From NCBI RefSeq assembly GCF_003236295.1, contig NZ_POTW01000006.1:58947-122946 (forward strand): a stretch of DNA of 64,000 bases, written 5' to 3'. Positions 44,111 through 53,265 of this stretch are shown in pieces. This DNA comes from Jiangella anatolica (GTDB taxonomy: Bacteria > Actinomycetota > Actinomycetes > Jiangellales > Jiangellaceae). The notes under the pieces are model-generated. The model saw only the letters and a program-made list of their open reading frames with translations. It had not been told where the DNA came from and did no database searches. Both the position numbers and the translations under genes were made by a program. Position 1 is the first letter of the stretch. The number at the start of each line of letters is the position of its first letter.

Positions 44111-44145
44111 ACGCCCCGACCGCTCGGAGCGAGCGATCGGGGCGT
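44111..44145 (-). terminator. terminator-like hairpin downstream of rho
   Basis: Arms 44111-44126 and 44130-44145 pair at 15 of 16 positions around a GAG loop, beginning 18 nt after the rho stop codon. This is a strong GC stem without a U-tract and the likely end of the rho transcript. Confidence 0.7.
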
Positions 44146-44162
44146 CCAGGTAGCAGCAGACG

Positions 44163-46301
44163 TCAGTCGGCGTCCTTGGAGCCGTTCCCGCCGCCGGCGG
44201 GGGTCGTCTTCTGGACCGTGAGCATGAACTCGGCGTTGCTCTTGGTCTTCTTGAGCCGGTCCAGCAGCAGCTCGATGGCCTGCTGCGGGTCGAGCGCGGA
44301 CAGCACGCGGCGCAGCTGCCACATGATGGCCAGCTCCTCGCGCGACACCAGGATCTCCTCGCGCCGGGTGCTCGACGCGTCGACGTCGATGGCGGGGAAG
44401 AGACGCTTGTCGGCGAGGTCGCGACGCAGCCGCAGCTCCATGTTGCCGGTGCCCTTGAACTCCTCGAAGATGACCTCGTCCATCTTGGACCCGGTCTCCA
44501 CCAGCGCGGTGGCGAGGATGGTCAGCGAGCCGCCGTTCTCGATGTTGCGCGCGGCGCCGAAGAACCGCTTCGGCGGGTAGAGCGCGCTGGAGTCGACGCC
44601 ACCGGACAGGATACGGCCGCTGGCCGGCGCGGCCAGGTTGTAGGCGCGGCCCAGGCGGGTGATGCCGTCGAGCAGGATGACGACGTCGTGGCCCAGCTCG
44701 ACCAGCCGCTTGGCCCGCTCGATCGCGAGCTCGGCGACCATCGTGTGGTCGACCGGCGGACGGTCGAACGTCGACGCGATGACCTCGCCCTTGACGGTGC
44801 GCTGGAAGTCGGTGACCTCCTCGGGCCGCTCGTCGACCAGCACCACCATGAGGTGCGTCTCGGGGTTGTTCTGCGTGATCGCGTGCGCCAGCGCCTGCAT
44901 GATCAGCGTCTTGCCGGCCTTCGGCGGCGACACGATCAGACCGCGCTGGCCCTTGCCGATCGGCGCGATCAGGTCGATGATCCGGGTCGCCATGTTGGTG
45001 GCGTCGGTCTCCAGGCGCAGCCGGTCCTGCGGGTACAGCGGGGTCAGCCGGGAGAACTCCGGGCGCTGCCTGGCCGCCTCGGGGTCGGCGCCGTTGATGG
45101 TGTCGACCCGGACCAGCGCGTTGAACTTCTGCTGCTTCTCGCCCTCGCGCGGCTGCCGGACGGCGCCGGTGACGGCGTCGCCCTTGCGCAGGCCGTAGCG
45201 GCGGACCATGGCCAGCGAGACGTACACGTCGTTCGGGCCGGGCAGGTAGCCCGACGTGCGCACGAACGCGTAGTTGTCGAGGATGTCGAGGATGCCGGCG
45301 ACCGGGATGAGGACGTCGTCCTCGGAGACGGTCGGCTCCTCGATCCGCTCGCGGCCACCGCCGCTGCGGCGGTCGCGGTCGCGGTCGTTCCGGTCGCCGC
45401 GCTCGTTGCGGTCGTTGCGGTCGTTGCGGTCGCGATTGCTGCCGCGACGGTCGCGCCGGCGCCGGCGGGACCGGCGGTCGTCGTCATCGTCCTGGGCGTC
45501 GTCGCGGCCACCGCCCTGCCGGCCGCCGTCCGCGTCCTGGCGAGACTGGTCCTGACGGGCGTCGTCGCGGCGACGGCCACCGTCGCGGTCGCCCTGACGG
45601 TCCTGCCGGTCGCCGTCGGCGTCCTGGCGGGACTGGTCCTGGCGAGCGTCGTCGCGGCGACGGCCACCGTCGCGGTCGCCCTGACGGTCCTGCCGCTCGC
45701 CGTCGCGGTCGTCCTGACGGTCTTGCCGCTCACCGTCGCGGCCGCCCTGGCGGTCGTTCCGGCGGTCGCCGTCGCGGCCGCTCTGCCGGCTGCGGCGGTT
45801 GTCGGTCCGCTCGCGGCGCTCGCCCTGCTCGTCGTCGGCGGCGGGCACCGCCTGCTCCGCGGGCGCCTCGACGGGCGCGGCGGCGGCCGGCGCCTCGACG
45901 ACGGGGGCCTCGGCGGCCGGCGTCTCGGCGGAGATCACGACCTCGTCGGGACGGGCCTCGGCGGCGGCCTGCGGGCGCTCGACGCGGCGGCGGCCGCGCC
46001 CACCCGTGGCGGCCGGGGCGGCGACGGCCTGCGGCGCGGTCTCGACCGGAAGTGTGTCAGCGGCGGGAGCCGGCGCCGAGCCGCCGGACTGAGCCGCCTT
46101 GATGGCCTCGACCAGCTCGCCCTTGCGCATGCGGCCGGTGCCCTTCAGCCCGAGGCCGCCGGCGAGCTGCTGCAGCTCAGCCAGGACCATGCCCTCGAGG
46201 CCGGCAGCGCGGCGGCGCGCGGGGCGCTTCGCCGCGGTGGCGTCGGACGACGCCGGAGCGTCCGGCGTCCCAGTGACGCCGGGGATCTCGGTATTAGTCA
46301 C
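44163..46301 (-). CDS. rho: transcription termination factor Rho
   Basis: Hexameric RNA-dependent ATPase that ends transcription, 712 residues against about 420 in E. coli. The extra length is an Ala/Glu/Pro-rich and then Arg/Asp/Gln-rich insertion (about residues 70-340) between the N-terminal Rho_N helices ([19 protein letters not shown]) and the RNA-binding cold-shock-like domain ([19 protein letters not shown]). The motor has Walker A PPKAGKT, the [10 protein letters not shown] and [20 protein letters not shown] segments. Such insertions are known in high-GC Gram-positive Rho proteins and increase RNA binding. The GTG start follows GGAAGG. Within the insertion is an 87-bp tandem repeat. 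Confidence 0.97.
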   Translation of the reverse strand: MTNTEIPGVTGTPDAPASSDATAAKRPARRRAAGLEGMVLAELQQLAGGLGLKGTGRMRKGELVEAIKAAQSGGSAPAPAADTLPVETAPQAVAAPAATGGRGRRRVERPQAAAEARPDEVVISAETPAAEAPVVEAPAAAAPVEAPAEQAVPAADDEQGERRERTDNRRSRQSGRDGDRRNDRQGGRDGERQDRQDDRDGERQDRQGDRDGGRRRDDARQDQSRQDADGDRQDRQGDRDGGRRRDDARQDQSRQDADGGRQGGGRDDAQDDDDDRRSRRRRRDRRGSNRDRNDRNDRNERGDRNDRDRDRRSGGGRERIEEPTVSEDDVLIPVAGILDILDNYAFVRTSGYLPGPNDVYVSLAMVRRYGLRKGDAVTGAVRQPREGEKQQKFNALVRVDTINGADPEAARQRPEFSRLTPLYPQDRLRLETDATNMATRIIDLIAPIGKGQRGLIVSPPKAGKTLIMQALAHAITQNNPETHLMVVLVDERPEEVTDFQRTVKGEVIASTFDRPPVDHTMVAELAIERAKRLVELGHDVVILLDGITRLGRAYNLAAPASGRILSGGVDSSALYPPKRFFGAARNIENGGSLTILATALVETGSKMDEVIFEEFKGTGNMELRLRRDLADKRLFPAIDVDASSTRREEILVSREELAIMWQLRRVLSALDPQQAIELLLDRLKKTKSNAEFMLTVQKTTPAGGGNGSKDAD
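45534..45707 (-). repeat. two 87-bp tandem repeats inside rho
   Basis: Units 45534-45620 and 45621-45707 are nearly identical and encode 29-residue repeats of the type [20 protein letters not shown], around Rho residues 199-256. Shorter degenerate [10 protein letters not shown] units flank them. Because the unit is a multiple of three, copy number can change without shifting the frame. Confidence 0.9.
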
Positions 46302-46561
46302 TCAGGGTCCTTCCCTGGACCGGCATCGGATCAGACAAGCCGATGCATCGAACACCTCGGGTGGCTCCCGAGGAAAGGCACGACGCGAACTGGATGGGCC
46401 GCCCCTCCGGCGGGAGCCGCGTGAGCGAAACCCGGGGAAGTGGCGAAGACCATGACCTTTGGTGACGAACGTCACCGCCATGGGATACCGACCAGCAGAA
46501 CGTCGGTGCACAGCGAGAGTAGCACGCCGTCAGCCGTTTGACCCACCCCCATCCGCACCGG
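46302..46561 (-). promoter_or_regulatory. rho leader with extended -10 promoter candidate
   Basis: The 260-bp gap between thrB and rho has no gene. On the minus strand, TGC-TACTCT (46524 to 46516) fits an extended -10 (TGN-TANNNT), which would give an untranslated leader of about 200 nt with several small GC hairpins. A long leader suits rho autoregulation by premature termination, known in other bacteria; here it is only inferred. Confidence 0.45.
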
Positions 46562-47473
46562 TCACACCGTGGCGTAGTCCACAACGACGCCCCGCGTGTC
46601 CACTTGCAACGGGCGGACGTCCCACCCCTGTGCAAGCTCGCGGATCCGGGCGGTTCCGGCGCCGGCGCCAAGCACCAGCACGGTCGGCCCGGCGCCCGAC
46701 ACGACGGCCGCCATCCCCTCCGCTCGCAGCGCTGTGACCAGCTCGAACGTCGCAGGCATGGCGGGCTCGCGGTAGTGCTGGTGCAGGCGGTCGGCGGTCG
46801 CGTCGAGCAGCAGGTCCGGGCGATGGCCGAGCGCGTGCACGAGCAGCGCGGCACGGCCGGCGTTCGCGGCGGCGTCGGCGTGCGGGACGGTGTCAGGGAG
46901 CAGGCCGCGGGCCTTCTCGGTCGACACCTCGAACGACGGGATGCAGACGACCGGCGCGACGTCGGGGTGGACGTCGACGCGGGTCGCGCGCGCCGCGCCG
47001 GCGTCGTCGCGCCAGGCCACCGTGAGCCCGCCGAGCAGGCAGGCGGCGACGTTGTCCGGGTGGCCCTCGATCCGGTCGGCCGTCGCGAGCGCGTCGTCGT
47101 GCGTCGTCAGGCCGGTCAGCGCGCGGGCGGCGACGACGCCGGCCACGATCGCGGCGGCCGACGAGCCCAGCCCGCGGCCGTGCGGCAGCGCGTTGCGGCA
47201 GCGCAGCGTGAGCGCCGACGGCTGCTCGCCGCCCAGCTCCGCGAACGTCGCCCGCAGCGAGCGCACCACGAGGTGCCGCTCGTCGCGAGGCACCGTCGCG
47301 GCGCCCTCGCCCTCGACCGTCACCTCGACCGGCGTCGACCGCCCGCCGAACCGCGCCGTCACCTCGACCTCGTCGTGCAGGTCCAGCGCGAGGCCGAGCG
47401 CGTCGAACCCGGGACCGAGGTTGGCGCTGGTCGCGGGCGTGCGGACCCGGACGGACGCCGCCGACGCCGTCAC
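46562..47473 (-). CDS. thrB: homoserine kinase
   Basis: GHMP-family kinase of 303 residues that phosphorylates homoserine in threonine synthesis. The ATP-binding loop is [17 protein letters not shown], and the N-terminal [21 protein letters not shown] and C-terminal [13 protein letters not shown] are typical. The GTG start overlaps the thrC stop by 4 nt (47470-47473), so the enzyme pair is translationally coupled. Confidence 0.96.
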   Translation of the reverse strand: MTASAASVRVRTPATSANLGPGFDALGLALDLHDEVEVTARFGGRSTPVEVTVEGEGAATVPRDERHLVVRSLRATFAELGGEQPSALTLRCRNALPHGRGLGSSAAAIVAGVVAARALTGLTTHDDALATADRIEGHPDNVAACLLGGLTVAWRDDAGAARATRVDVHPDVAPVVCIPSFEVSTEKARGLLPDTVPHADAAANAGRAALLVHALGHRPDLLLDATADRLHQHYREPAMPATFELVTALRAEGMAAVVSGAGPTVLVLGAGAGTARIRELAQGWDVRPLQVDTRGVVVDYATV

Positions 47474-48549
47474 GCCAGGCCCAGGGCCTTCGCGGCGGCG
47501 CCGGCCTCGGCCGGCACGACGTAGGGGCGGATCTCGCCGTAGTAGGCGCTGGCGGTGTCGACGTCCTTCAGCCCGTGCCCGGTGACGGTGACGACGATGC
47601 GCTGGCCGGGATCGAGGCGCCCGGTGCGGCTGTAGTGCAGGAGACCCGCCACCCCGGCCGCCGACGCCGGCTCGACGAACAGCCCCTCGCGGCCGGACAG
47701 CTCCTGCTGCGCGGCGAGGATCTGCTCGTCGGTGACGGCGTCGATCAGGCCGCCGGAGTCGTCGCGGGCGGCGATGGCGAAGTCCCACGACGCCGGGTTG
47801 CCGATGCGGATCGCGCTGGCCACCGTCTCCGGCGCGGACACCGGGCCGCCGTGCACGAACGGCGCGGCGCCGGCGGCCTGGAAGCCCCACATGCGCGGGC
47901 GCTGCCGGGCCGGGCCGTCGGCGGCGTACTCCTGGTAGCCCAGCCAGTAGGCGGAGATGTTGCCGGCGTTGCCGACCGGCAGCACGTGCAGGTCCGGCGC
48001 GTCGCCGAGGTCGTCGACCACCTCGAACGCGGCCGTCTTCTGCCCGGCCAGCCGGTACGGGTTCACCGAGTTGACCAGCGCGACCGGGTAGGTCTCGGCC
48101 AGCTCGCGGGCCAGCCGGAGGCAGTCGTCGAAGTTGCCCTGCACCGACGCGATGACGCCGCCGTGCACGACCGCCTGGGCCAGCTTCGGGCCGCTGATCT
48201 TGCCGTCGGGCAGCAGCACGACCGGGCGCATGCCGGCCCGGACGGCGTACGCGGCGGCGGACGCGCTGGTGTTGCCGGTGGACGCGCAGACGACCGCCTC
48301 GGCGCCCTCCTCTGCGGCCTTGGAGATGGCCACCGTCATGCCGCGGTCCTTGAACGAGCCGGTCGGGTTGACGCCCTCGACCTTGAGGTACACCTCGCAC
48401 GACGTCTGCTCGGACAGCCAGGGCGCCGGCACCAGCGGCGTGCCGCCCTCGCGCAGCGTCACCACCGGCGTGGCCGCGCTGACCGGCAATCGGTCGCGGT
48501 ACTCCTCGATCACACCACGCCACAGCCGAGACTTCGTCACGACAGCCAT
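47470..48549 (-). CDS. thrC: threonine synthase
   Basis: PLP enzyme of about 359 residues that converts O-phosphohomoserine to threonine. The PLP lysine is in [11 protein letters not shown], the phosphate-binding loop is [13 protein letters not shown], and [15 protein letters not shown] is conserved. The ATG at 48549 lies about 9 nt after AAGG; a GTG at 48555 that overlaps the hom stop is an alternative but too close to the ribosome site. Confidence 0.96.
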   Translation of the reverse strand: MAVVTKSRLWRGVIEEYRDRLPVSAATPVVTLREGGTPLVPAPWLSEQTSCEVYLKVEGVNPTGSFKDRGMTVAISKAAEEGAEAVVCASTGNTSASAAAYAVRAGMRPVVLLPDGKISGPKLAQAVVHGGVIASVQGNFDDCLRLARELAETYPVALVNSVNPYRLAGQKTAAFEVVDDLGDAPDLHVLPVGNAGNISAYWLGYQEYAADGPARQRPRMWGFQAAGAAPFVHGGPVSAPETVASAIRIGNPASWDFAIAARDDSGGLIDAVTDEQILAAQQELSGREGLFVEPASAAGVAGLLHYSRTGRLDPGQRIVVTVTGHGLKDVDTASAYYGEIRPYVVPAEAGAAAKALGLA

Positions 48550-48551
48550 GG

Positions 48552-49844
48552 TCACTCGCCTTCCACCCGCATCACCGACAGGACAGCACGAACGGTATCG
48601 AGTCGCGTCAGCCCGTCGACCGTCGCGGCCAGCGCGTCGTCGGTCGCGTGGTGCGTGACGATCACCAGCTCGGCGTCGTCGGGGCCCTCGGCGCGCTGCC
48701 GGACGGTCTCGATGGACACGTCATGCTCGGCGAACACCGCGGCGACCGATGCCAGCACGCCCGGCCGGTCGTCGACGTCGAGGCTGATGTGGTACCGCGT
48801 GACCGTCTCGCCCATCGGACGGACCGGCCGGTCGGCGTACCAGGAGCCGCGCGGCCCGACGGCGTCGCCGAGCCGGTTGCGGGCCGCCGTCACCAGGTCG
48901 CCGAGGACGGCGCTCGCGGTCGGGACGCCGCCGGCGCCGGGGCCGTAGAACATCAGCCGGCCGGCCGCCTCGGCTTCGACGAACACGGCGTTGTAGGCGC
49001 CGCGGACGCTGGCCAGCGGATGCGTGCGCGGCAGCATCGCCGGGTGGACGCGCACGCCGACGCCCGCGCCGTCCGCCGACAGCTCGCAGATCGCCAGCAG
49101 CTTGACCACGGCGTTCATCGCCTTCGCCGACGCGACGTCGGCCGAGGTGACGTCGGCGATGCCCTCGCGGTGCACGTCGGCGGCGACGACCGGCGAGTGG
49201 AACGCGATGGCGGCGAGGATCGCGGCCTTCGCGGCGGCGTCGAAGCCCTCGATGTCGGCGGTCGGGTCGGCCTCGGCGTACCCGAGCGACTGGGCCTCCT
49301 CCAGCGCCTCGGCGAAGCTGCTGCCCTCGCTGTCCATGCGGTCGAGGATGTAGTTGGTGGTGCCGTTGACGATGCCGAGCACACGCTTGATGCGGTCGCC
49401 GGCCAGCGACTCACGCAGCGGCCGCAGCAGCGGGATCGCGCCGGCGACGGCGGCCTCGTAGTAGAGGTCGACGCCGTGCTTCTCGGCGGCGGTGTGCAGC
49501 GTGACGCCGTCCTCGGCGAGCAGCGCCTTGTTCGCCGTCACGACGGAGGCGCCGCGCTCCATGGCGGCCAGCAGCAGCCCGCGGGCCGGCTCGATGCCGC
49601 CGATCACCTCGACGACCAGGTCGACATCGTCGCGCTCGACCAGCGCGCGGGCGTCGGTCGTGAACAGCGCGGGGTCGACGCCGGTGATGGACCGGTCGCG
49701 GCCGATGCGGCGCACGGCGATGCCGGCCAGCTCCAGCCGGGCGCCGGCCCGGGCCGCGAGGTCGTCGGCGTGCTCGTGCAGGAGGCGGGCGACCTCCGTG
49801 CCGACCACACCGCATCCGAGCAGTGCCACGCGCAGGCTGGCCAT
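48552..49844 (-). CDS. hom: homoserine dehydrogenase
   Basis: Reduces aspartate semialdehyde to homoserine, at the branch to threonine and methionine. It has 430 residues, with [14 protein letters not shown] for NAD(P), [10 protein letters not shown] and the catalytic-domain [14 protein letters not shown]-terminal ACT domain ([32 protein letters not shown]) is the site of threonine feedback. GGAGGGGG precedes the ATG. A 34-codon frame ends on the start codon as TGATG. In most actinobacteria lysA lies directly upstream; here 8.4 kb intervenes. Confidence 0.97.
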   Translation of the reverse strand: MASLRVALLGCGVVGTEVARLLHEHADDLAARAGARLELAGIAVRRIGRDRSITGVDPALFTTDARALVERDDVDLVVEVIGGIEPARGLLLAAMERGASVVTANKALLAEDGVTLHTAAEKHGVDLYYEAAVAGAIPLLRPLRESLAGDRIKRVLGIVNGTTNYILDRMDSEGSSFAEALEEAQSLGYAEADPTADIEGFDAAAKAAILAAIAFHSPVVAADVHREGIADVTSADVASAKAMNAVVKLLAICELSADGAGVGVRVHPAMLPRTHPLASVRGAYNAVFVEAEAAGRLMFYGPGAGGVPTASAVLGDLVTAARNRLGDAVGPRGSWYADRPVRPMGETVTRYHISLDVDDRPGVLASVAAVFAEHDVSIETVRQRAEGPDDAELVIVTHHATDDALAATVDGLTRLDTVRAVLSVMRVEGE

Positions 49845-49948
49845 CAGTCCCCCTCCTTCTTCACCCCGGTACGTACGAGCACCAGTCTCCGGGAGGTCCG
49901 GACGATCTCGCGCCGTCTATCCATGATGCGAGACATCCGTCTCACCAT
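49844..49948 (-). CDS. possible 34-aa upstream ORF coupled to hom
   Basis: A short frame, ATG at 49948 (or internal ATG at 49924), coding a very basic peptide rich in Arg (MSRIMDRRREIVRTSRRLV in the middle), whose TGA overlaps the hom ATG by one base (TGATG). There is no run of Thr, Met or Ile codons that would mark a classical attenuator leader, and its own ribosome site is poor. It may be a leader that couples hom translation, or chance in GC-rich DNA. Confidence 0.25.
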   Translation of the reverse strand: MVRRMSRIMDRRREIVRTSRRLVLVRTGVKKEGD

Positions 49949-49976
49949 TCGCGGGTCCACCGCAAGACCTGCGCCG

Positions 49977-50351
49977 TCAGTCGAGGCAGAACTCGTTGCC
50001 CTCGATGTCCTGCATCACGAGGCACGACTCGTTCTCCTCATCGGCCAGCAGCAACTGGTAGCGGGTGGCGCCGAGCGGGATCAGCCGCGCGCACTCGGCC
50101 TCGAGCGCGGCGAGGCGCTCCTCGCCGACCAGCCCCGTGCCGACACGGACGTCGAGGTGCACCCGGTTCTTGACGACCTTGCCCTCGGGAACGCGCTGGA
50201 AGTACAGGCGCGGGCCGACCCCGTCGGGGTCGACGGCGGCGTTCTTGTCGTCCGGCGGCGTGACGTAGCCCAGCACCTCGCACCAGAAGGCGGCCACGCG
50301 CTCGGGCTCCGCGCAGTCGAAGGTGACCTGGAACTGCTTCACCGATGTCAT
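49977..50351 (-). CDS. VOC (glyoxalase-fold) family protein
   Basis: A 124-residue protein with paired beta-alpha-beta-beta-beta units: FQVTFDCAEPERVAAFWCEVLGY at the N terminus and KNRVHLDVRV ... VMQDIEGNEFCLD at the C terminus. This is the layout of the common VOC superfamily group of unknown function. Candidate metal ligands are the His in VHLDV and Glu in GNEFC. TAAGGT sits 6 nt before the ATG, suggesting a leaderless transcript, and the gene is divergent from the FHA-ABC gene across only 35 bp. Confidence 0.85.
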   Translation of the reverse strand: MTSVKQFQVTFDCAEPERVAAFWCEVLGYVTPPDDKNAAVDPDGVGPRLYFQRVPEGKVVKNRVHLDVRVGTGLVGEERLAALEAECARLIPLGATRYQLLLADEENESCLVMQDIEGNEFCLD

Positions 50352-50357
50352 CGGTCC

Positions 50358-50379
50358 ACCTTAGGACGCCCCGTATCAT
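50358..50379. promoter_or_regulatory. divergent leaderless promoters of VOC and FHA-ABC genes
   Basis: Minus strand TAAGGT (50363 to 50358) is 6 nt before the VOC ATG. Plus strand TATCAT (50374-50379) is 7 nt before the GTG of the FHA-ABC gene. Neither start has a Shine-Dalgarno. The 35-bp intergenic gap leaves no room for separate upstream regions. Confidence 0.6.
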
Positions 50380-50386
50380 TCGGCGC

Positions 50387-52654
50387 GTGAGCGTGCTGCG
50401 GGTCACCACCGGCGGGGTGACGCAGCACTTCCCGCCGTCGGCCGGCGAGGTCCGGATTGGGCGGGCGGCCGGCGCGAACGTCGTCGTGCCGGAGTCCAGG
50501 GTCTCGCGGCGGCATCTGGTCGTGTCGTACGACGGCGGCTGGGTCGCGCGCGACGAGGGCAGCGCGGGCGGCACCTGGCGCGACGGCGCACAGGTCGGCG
50601 AGGTGGTGGTCGACGGCGACGTGGAGCTGACCCTGGGCGGTCCGTCCGGGCCGGCGGTGACGCTGGCCGCGTCGGGAGCGCCTGGCGCCGAGCCGCCACC
50701 TCCGGCGTCGACGATCCGGGTGGGCCGCGCGCCGGACAACGACATCGTCATCGACGACCTGCTGACCGCCCGCTACCACGCGCGGCTCACCCCGAACGAC
50801 GGCGGCTGGTTCCTGGAGGACCTGGACAAGCACCACCAGACGTTCGTCCGCGGCGCCGACGTCGAGACCGCGCAGCTGCGCGAGGGCGACGTCGTCACGT
50901 TCGGCAAGGTCCGCTACGTCGTGACCGCCGACGGCGTGCTGCCGGTGCCGGACTCGCCGTCCAGCGGCGGGCTGGACGTGACCGACGTGCACTACGCGCT
51001 GCCCGGCGGCAAGGTGCTGACGGCGGGCGTCTCGCTGGACGTCGCGGGGCCGCGGCTGGTCGCGCTGATCGGGCCGTCGGGCTCGGGGAAGTCGACGCTG
51101 CTGCGGCTGATCAGCGGCGAGCTGGAGCCGTCGCAGGGCACCGTGCGCTACCAGGGCATCGACCCGCACCGCCAGCAGGAGGAGGTGCACGGCCGGATCG
51201 GCGTCGTGCCGCAGCACACCATCGCGCACGCCCAACTGACCGCGCGCAAGGCGCTGCAGTACGCCGCCGAGCTGCGGCTCTCGCAGGACACGACGGCGGC
51301 CGAGCGCCGGCAGCGGATCGACGACGTGCTGCGCGAGCTGTCGCTGACCGACCACGCCGGCACCCAGGTGCGGCGGCTCTCCGGCGGGCAGCAACGCCGG
51401 CTGGCGATCGCGTTCGAGCTGCTCACGCGGCCGTCGCTGCTGATCCTGGACGAGCCCACCGCCGGGCTGGACCCGGCGCTGGTGCGGCAGATCATGACCG
51501 GGCTGCGCGAGCTGGCCGACGGCGGCCGGCAGGTCATCGTCACCACGCACGACCTCGCCCACCTCGACCGCTGTGACGACGTCCTGATCATGCTGCCCGG
51601 AGGGCGGGTCGAGTACTTCGGCCCGCCGGACGGGGTCGCGGCGCACTTCGGCACGGCCGACTGGGCCGACATCTTCGAGCGCCTGAACGCGGCCGAGCCG
51701 CCGCCTCCCCCGCCGTCGCCGTCCGTCTCGTCCGCCGACGTGCGCGCCTGGCTGGACCGGCTGAACCCGCTGACCCTGCTCGACCGCATGAGCGGCTTCG
51801 GCCGCCCGCCGACGGCCCCGGCGATCGTCGGCCCGCAGGCCATCGACCAGCGCCGGCGGCGAGAGCAGGCCTGGGTGCTGGCCCGCCGTCAGCTCCGGCT
51901 GATCTGGGCCGACCGCGGTTATGCCGGGTTCCTGCTGGCGCTGCCGATGGTGCTGGCGCTGCTGACGTTCGCGATCCCGGACGAGACCGGGCTGGGCGCC
52001 CCGATCAGCCCGCGCAGCACCGAGGCCATGCGGCTGCTGGTCGTCCTCGTCGTCGGCGCGGCGTTCATGGGCATGGCGGCGACCGTCCGCGACCTCGTCG
52101 CCGAGCGGCTCATCTACCGGCACGAACGCGCCGCCGGCCTGATGCCCGACGCCTACCTGGCGGCGAAGGTCGCGGTCTTCTCCGCCGTCGTGCTGGTGCA
52201 GACGCTGATCCTGCTGCGGCTGGTGTTCTGGTTCCGGGCCGGCCCGGAGGACGGCGTGCTGTTCGGCACCGGGAAGGTCGAGGTCGGCATCGCCCTGGCC
52301 GCGACGGCGATCGTGTCGGCGCTGCTCGGGCTGCTGATCTCGGCCCTGGTGGCGACGCCGGAGCAGACCATGCCGCCGCTGGTCGTCGCGATCATGGCGC
52401 AGCTGGTGCTGTGCGGCGGGCTGATCGAGGTGACCGGCCAGGCGGTTGTGTCGCAGCTGTCGTGGCTGGTGCCCGCCCGCTGGGGCTACGCCGCCGCGGC
52501 CTCGACGGTGGACGTCACCGACCTGGTCCCGAACGCCCCCGACGACGTGCTGTGGAGCCACAACCCGGCCGCCTGGCTGGGCGCGCTGCTGGCGCTGGCG
52601 GCGCTGGGGACGGCGTACGCCTGGCTGGCCCGCCGCCGGCTCCGCGCCACCTGA
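50387..52654 (+). CDS. FHA-FHA-ABC ATPase-ABC2 permease fusion protein (Rv1747-like)
   Basis: Membrane transporter of 755 residues that resembles mycobacterial Rv1747. Two N-terminal FHA domains bind phosphothreonine (about 1-90: RIGRAAGANVVVPESRVSRRH; about 110-185: VGRAPDNDIVIDDLLTARYHA). The ATPase (about 210-420) has GPSGSGKSTLLRL, LSGGQQRR and LLILDEPTAGLD. A C-terminal half (about 500-755) has six membrane helices of the ABC-2 type. FHA domains imply control by a Ser/Thr kinase, but none is encoded here. I use the GTG at 50387 because TATCAT lies 7 nt upstream; a longer frame from 50345 overlaps the VOC gene. Confidence 0.92.
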   Translation: MSVLRVTTGGVTQHFPPSAGEVRIGRAAGANVVVPESRVSRRHLVVSYDGGWVARDEGSAGGTWRDGAQVGEVVVDGDVELTLGGPSGPAVTLAASGAPGAEPPPPASTIRVGRAPDNDIVIDDLLTARYHARLTPNDGGWFLEDLDKHHQTFVRGADVETAQLREGDVVTFGKVRYVVTADGVLPVPDSPSSGGLDVTDVHYALPGGKVLTAGVSLDVAGPRLVALIGPSGSGKSTLLRLISGELEPSQGTVRYQGIDPHRQQEEVHGRIGVVPQHTIAHAQLTARKALQYAAELRLSQDTTAAERRQRIDDVLRELSLTDHAGTQVRRLSGGQQRRLAIAFELLTRPSLLILDEPTAGLDPALVRQIMTGLRELADGGRQVIVTTHDLAHLDRCDDVLIMLPGGRVEYFGPPDGVAAHFGTADWADIFERLNAAEPPPPPPSPSVSSADVRAWLDRLNPLTLLDRMSGFGRPPTAPAIVGPQAIDQRRRREQAWVLARRQLRLIWADRGYAGFLLALPMVLALLTFAIPDETGLGAPISPRSTEAMRLLVVLVVGAAFMGMAATVRDLVAERLIYRHERAAGLMPDAYLAAKVAVFSAVVLVQTLILLRLVFWFRAGPEDGVLFGTGKVEVGIALAATAIVSALLGLLISALVATPEQTMPPLVVAIMAQLVLCGGLIEVTGQAVVSQLSWLVPARWGYAAAASTVDVTDLVPNAPDDVLWSHNPAAWLGALLALAALGTAYAWLARRRLRAT

Positions 52655-52659
52655 GAGCG

Positions 52660-53265
52660 TCAGAGCCAGCCGTTGCCCTCGGCCACCCGCACCGCCTCGA
52701 CGCGGTTGCGGGTGCCGGTCTTGCCGATCGCGCTGGACAGGTAGTTCCGCACCGTCCCCTCGGACAGGTACAGCCGGGCGGCGACGTCGGCGACGCTGGA
52801 GCCGTCGCGGGACGCGCGCAGCACGTCGGCCTCACGTGGGGTGAGCGGCGACGGGCCGGCGGCCAGCGACTCGACCGCCAGCGCCGGGTCGACGACGCGC
52901 AGGCCGGCGTGGACGCGGCGGATCGCGTCGGCCAGCTGCTCGGCCGGGCTGTCCTTGACGACGAAGCCGGCGGCGCCCGCCTCGATGGCCCGGCGCAGGT
53001 AGCCGGGCCGGCCGAACGTCGTCACGACCAGCACCCGGCAGGCCGGCAGCTGCTCGCGCAGGACGGCCGTCGCGGCGATGCCGTCCAGGCCGGGCATCTC
53101 GACGTCGAGCAGCGCGACGTCCGGACGGTGCGCCAGCGCGGCGGCGACCACCTCGTCGCCGCGGGCCACCTCCGCGACCACCTCGAGATCGGTTTCCAGC
53201 GACAGCAGCGCCGCCAGCGCACCGCGGACCAGAGCCTGGTCGTCGGCGAGCAGCAACCGGATCAC
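52660..53265 (-). CDS. response regulator, NarL/FixJ family
   Basis: Regulator of 201 residues: receiver with acidic pair ADDQ (8-10), phosphoacceptor Asp54 (ALLDVEMPG) and Lys in VKDSP, then a LuxR helix-turn-helix (LTPREADVLRASRDGSSVADVAARLYLSEGTVRNYL). The GTG start overlaps the kinase stop by 4 nt (53262-53265), and the gene ends 5 nt from the convergent FHA-ABC stop. It is the last gene of an ABC-kinase-regulator operon and probably controls that operon. Confidence 0.94.
   Translation of the reverse strand: MIRLLLADDQALVRGALAALLSLETDLEVVAEVARGDEVVAAALAHRPDVALLDVEMPGLDGIAATAVLREQLPACRVLVVTTFGRPGYLRRAIEAGAAGFVVKDSPAEQLADAIRRVHAGLRVVDPALAVESLAAGPSPLTPREADVLRASRDGSSVADVAARLYLSEGTVRNYLSSAIGKTGTRNRVEAVRVAEGNGWL

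Noticed and set aside
45534..45707. Possible CRISPR or minisatellite locus
   Set aside because: The repeats are contiguous and encode the Rho insertion in frame.
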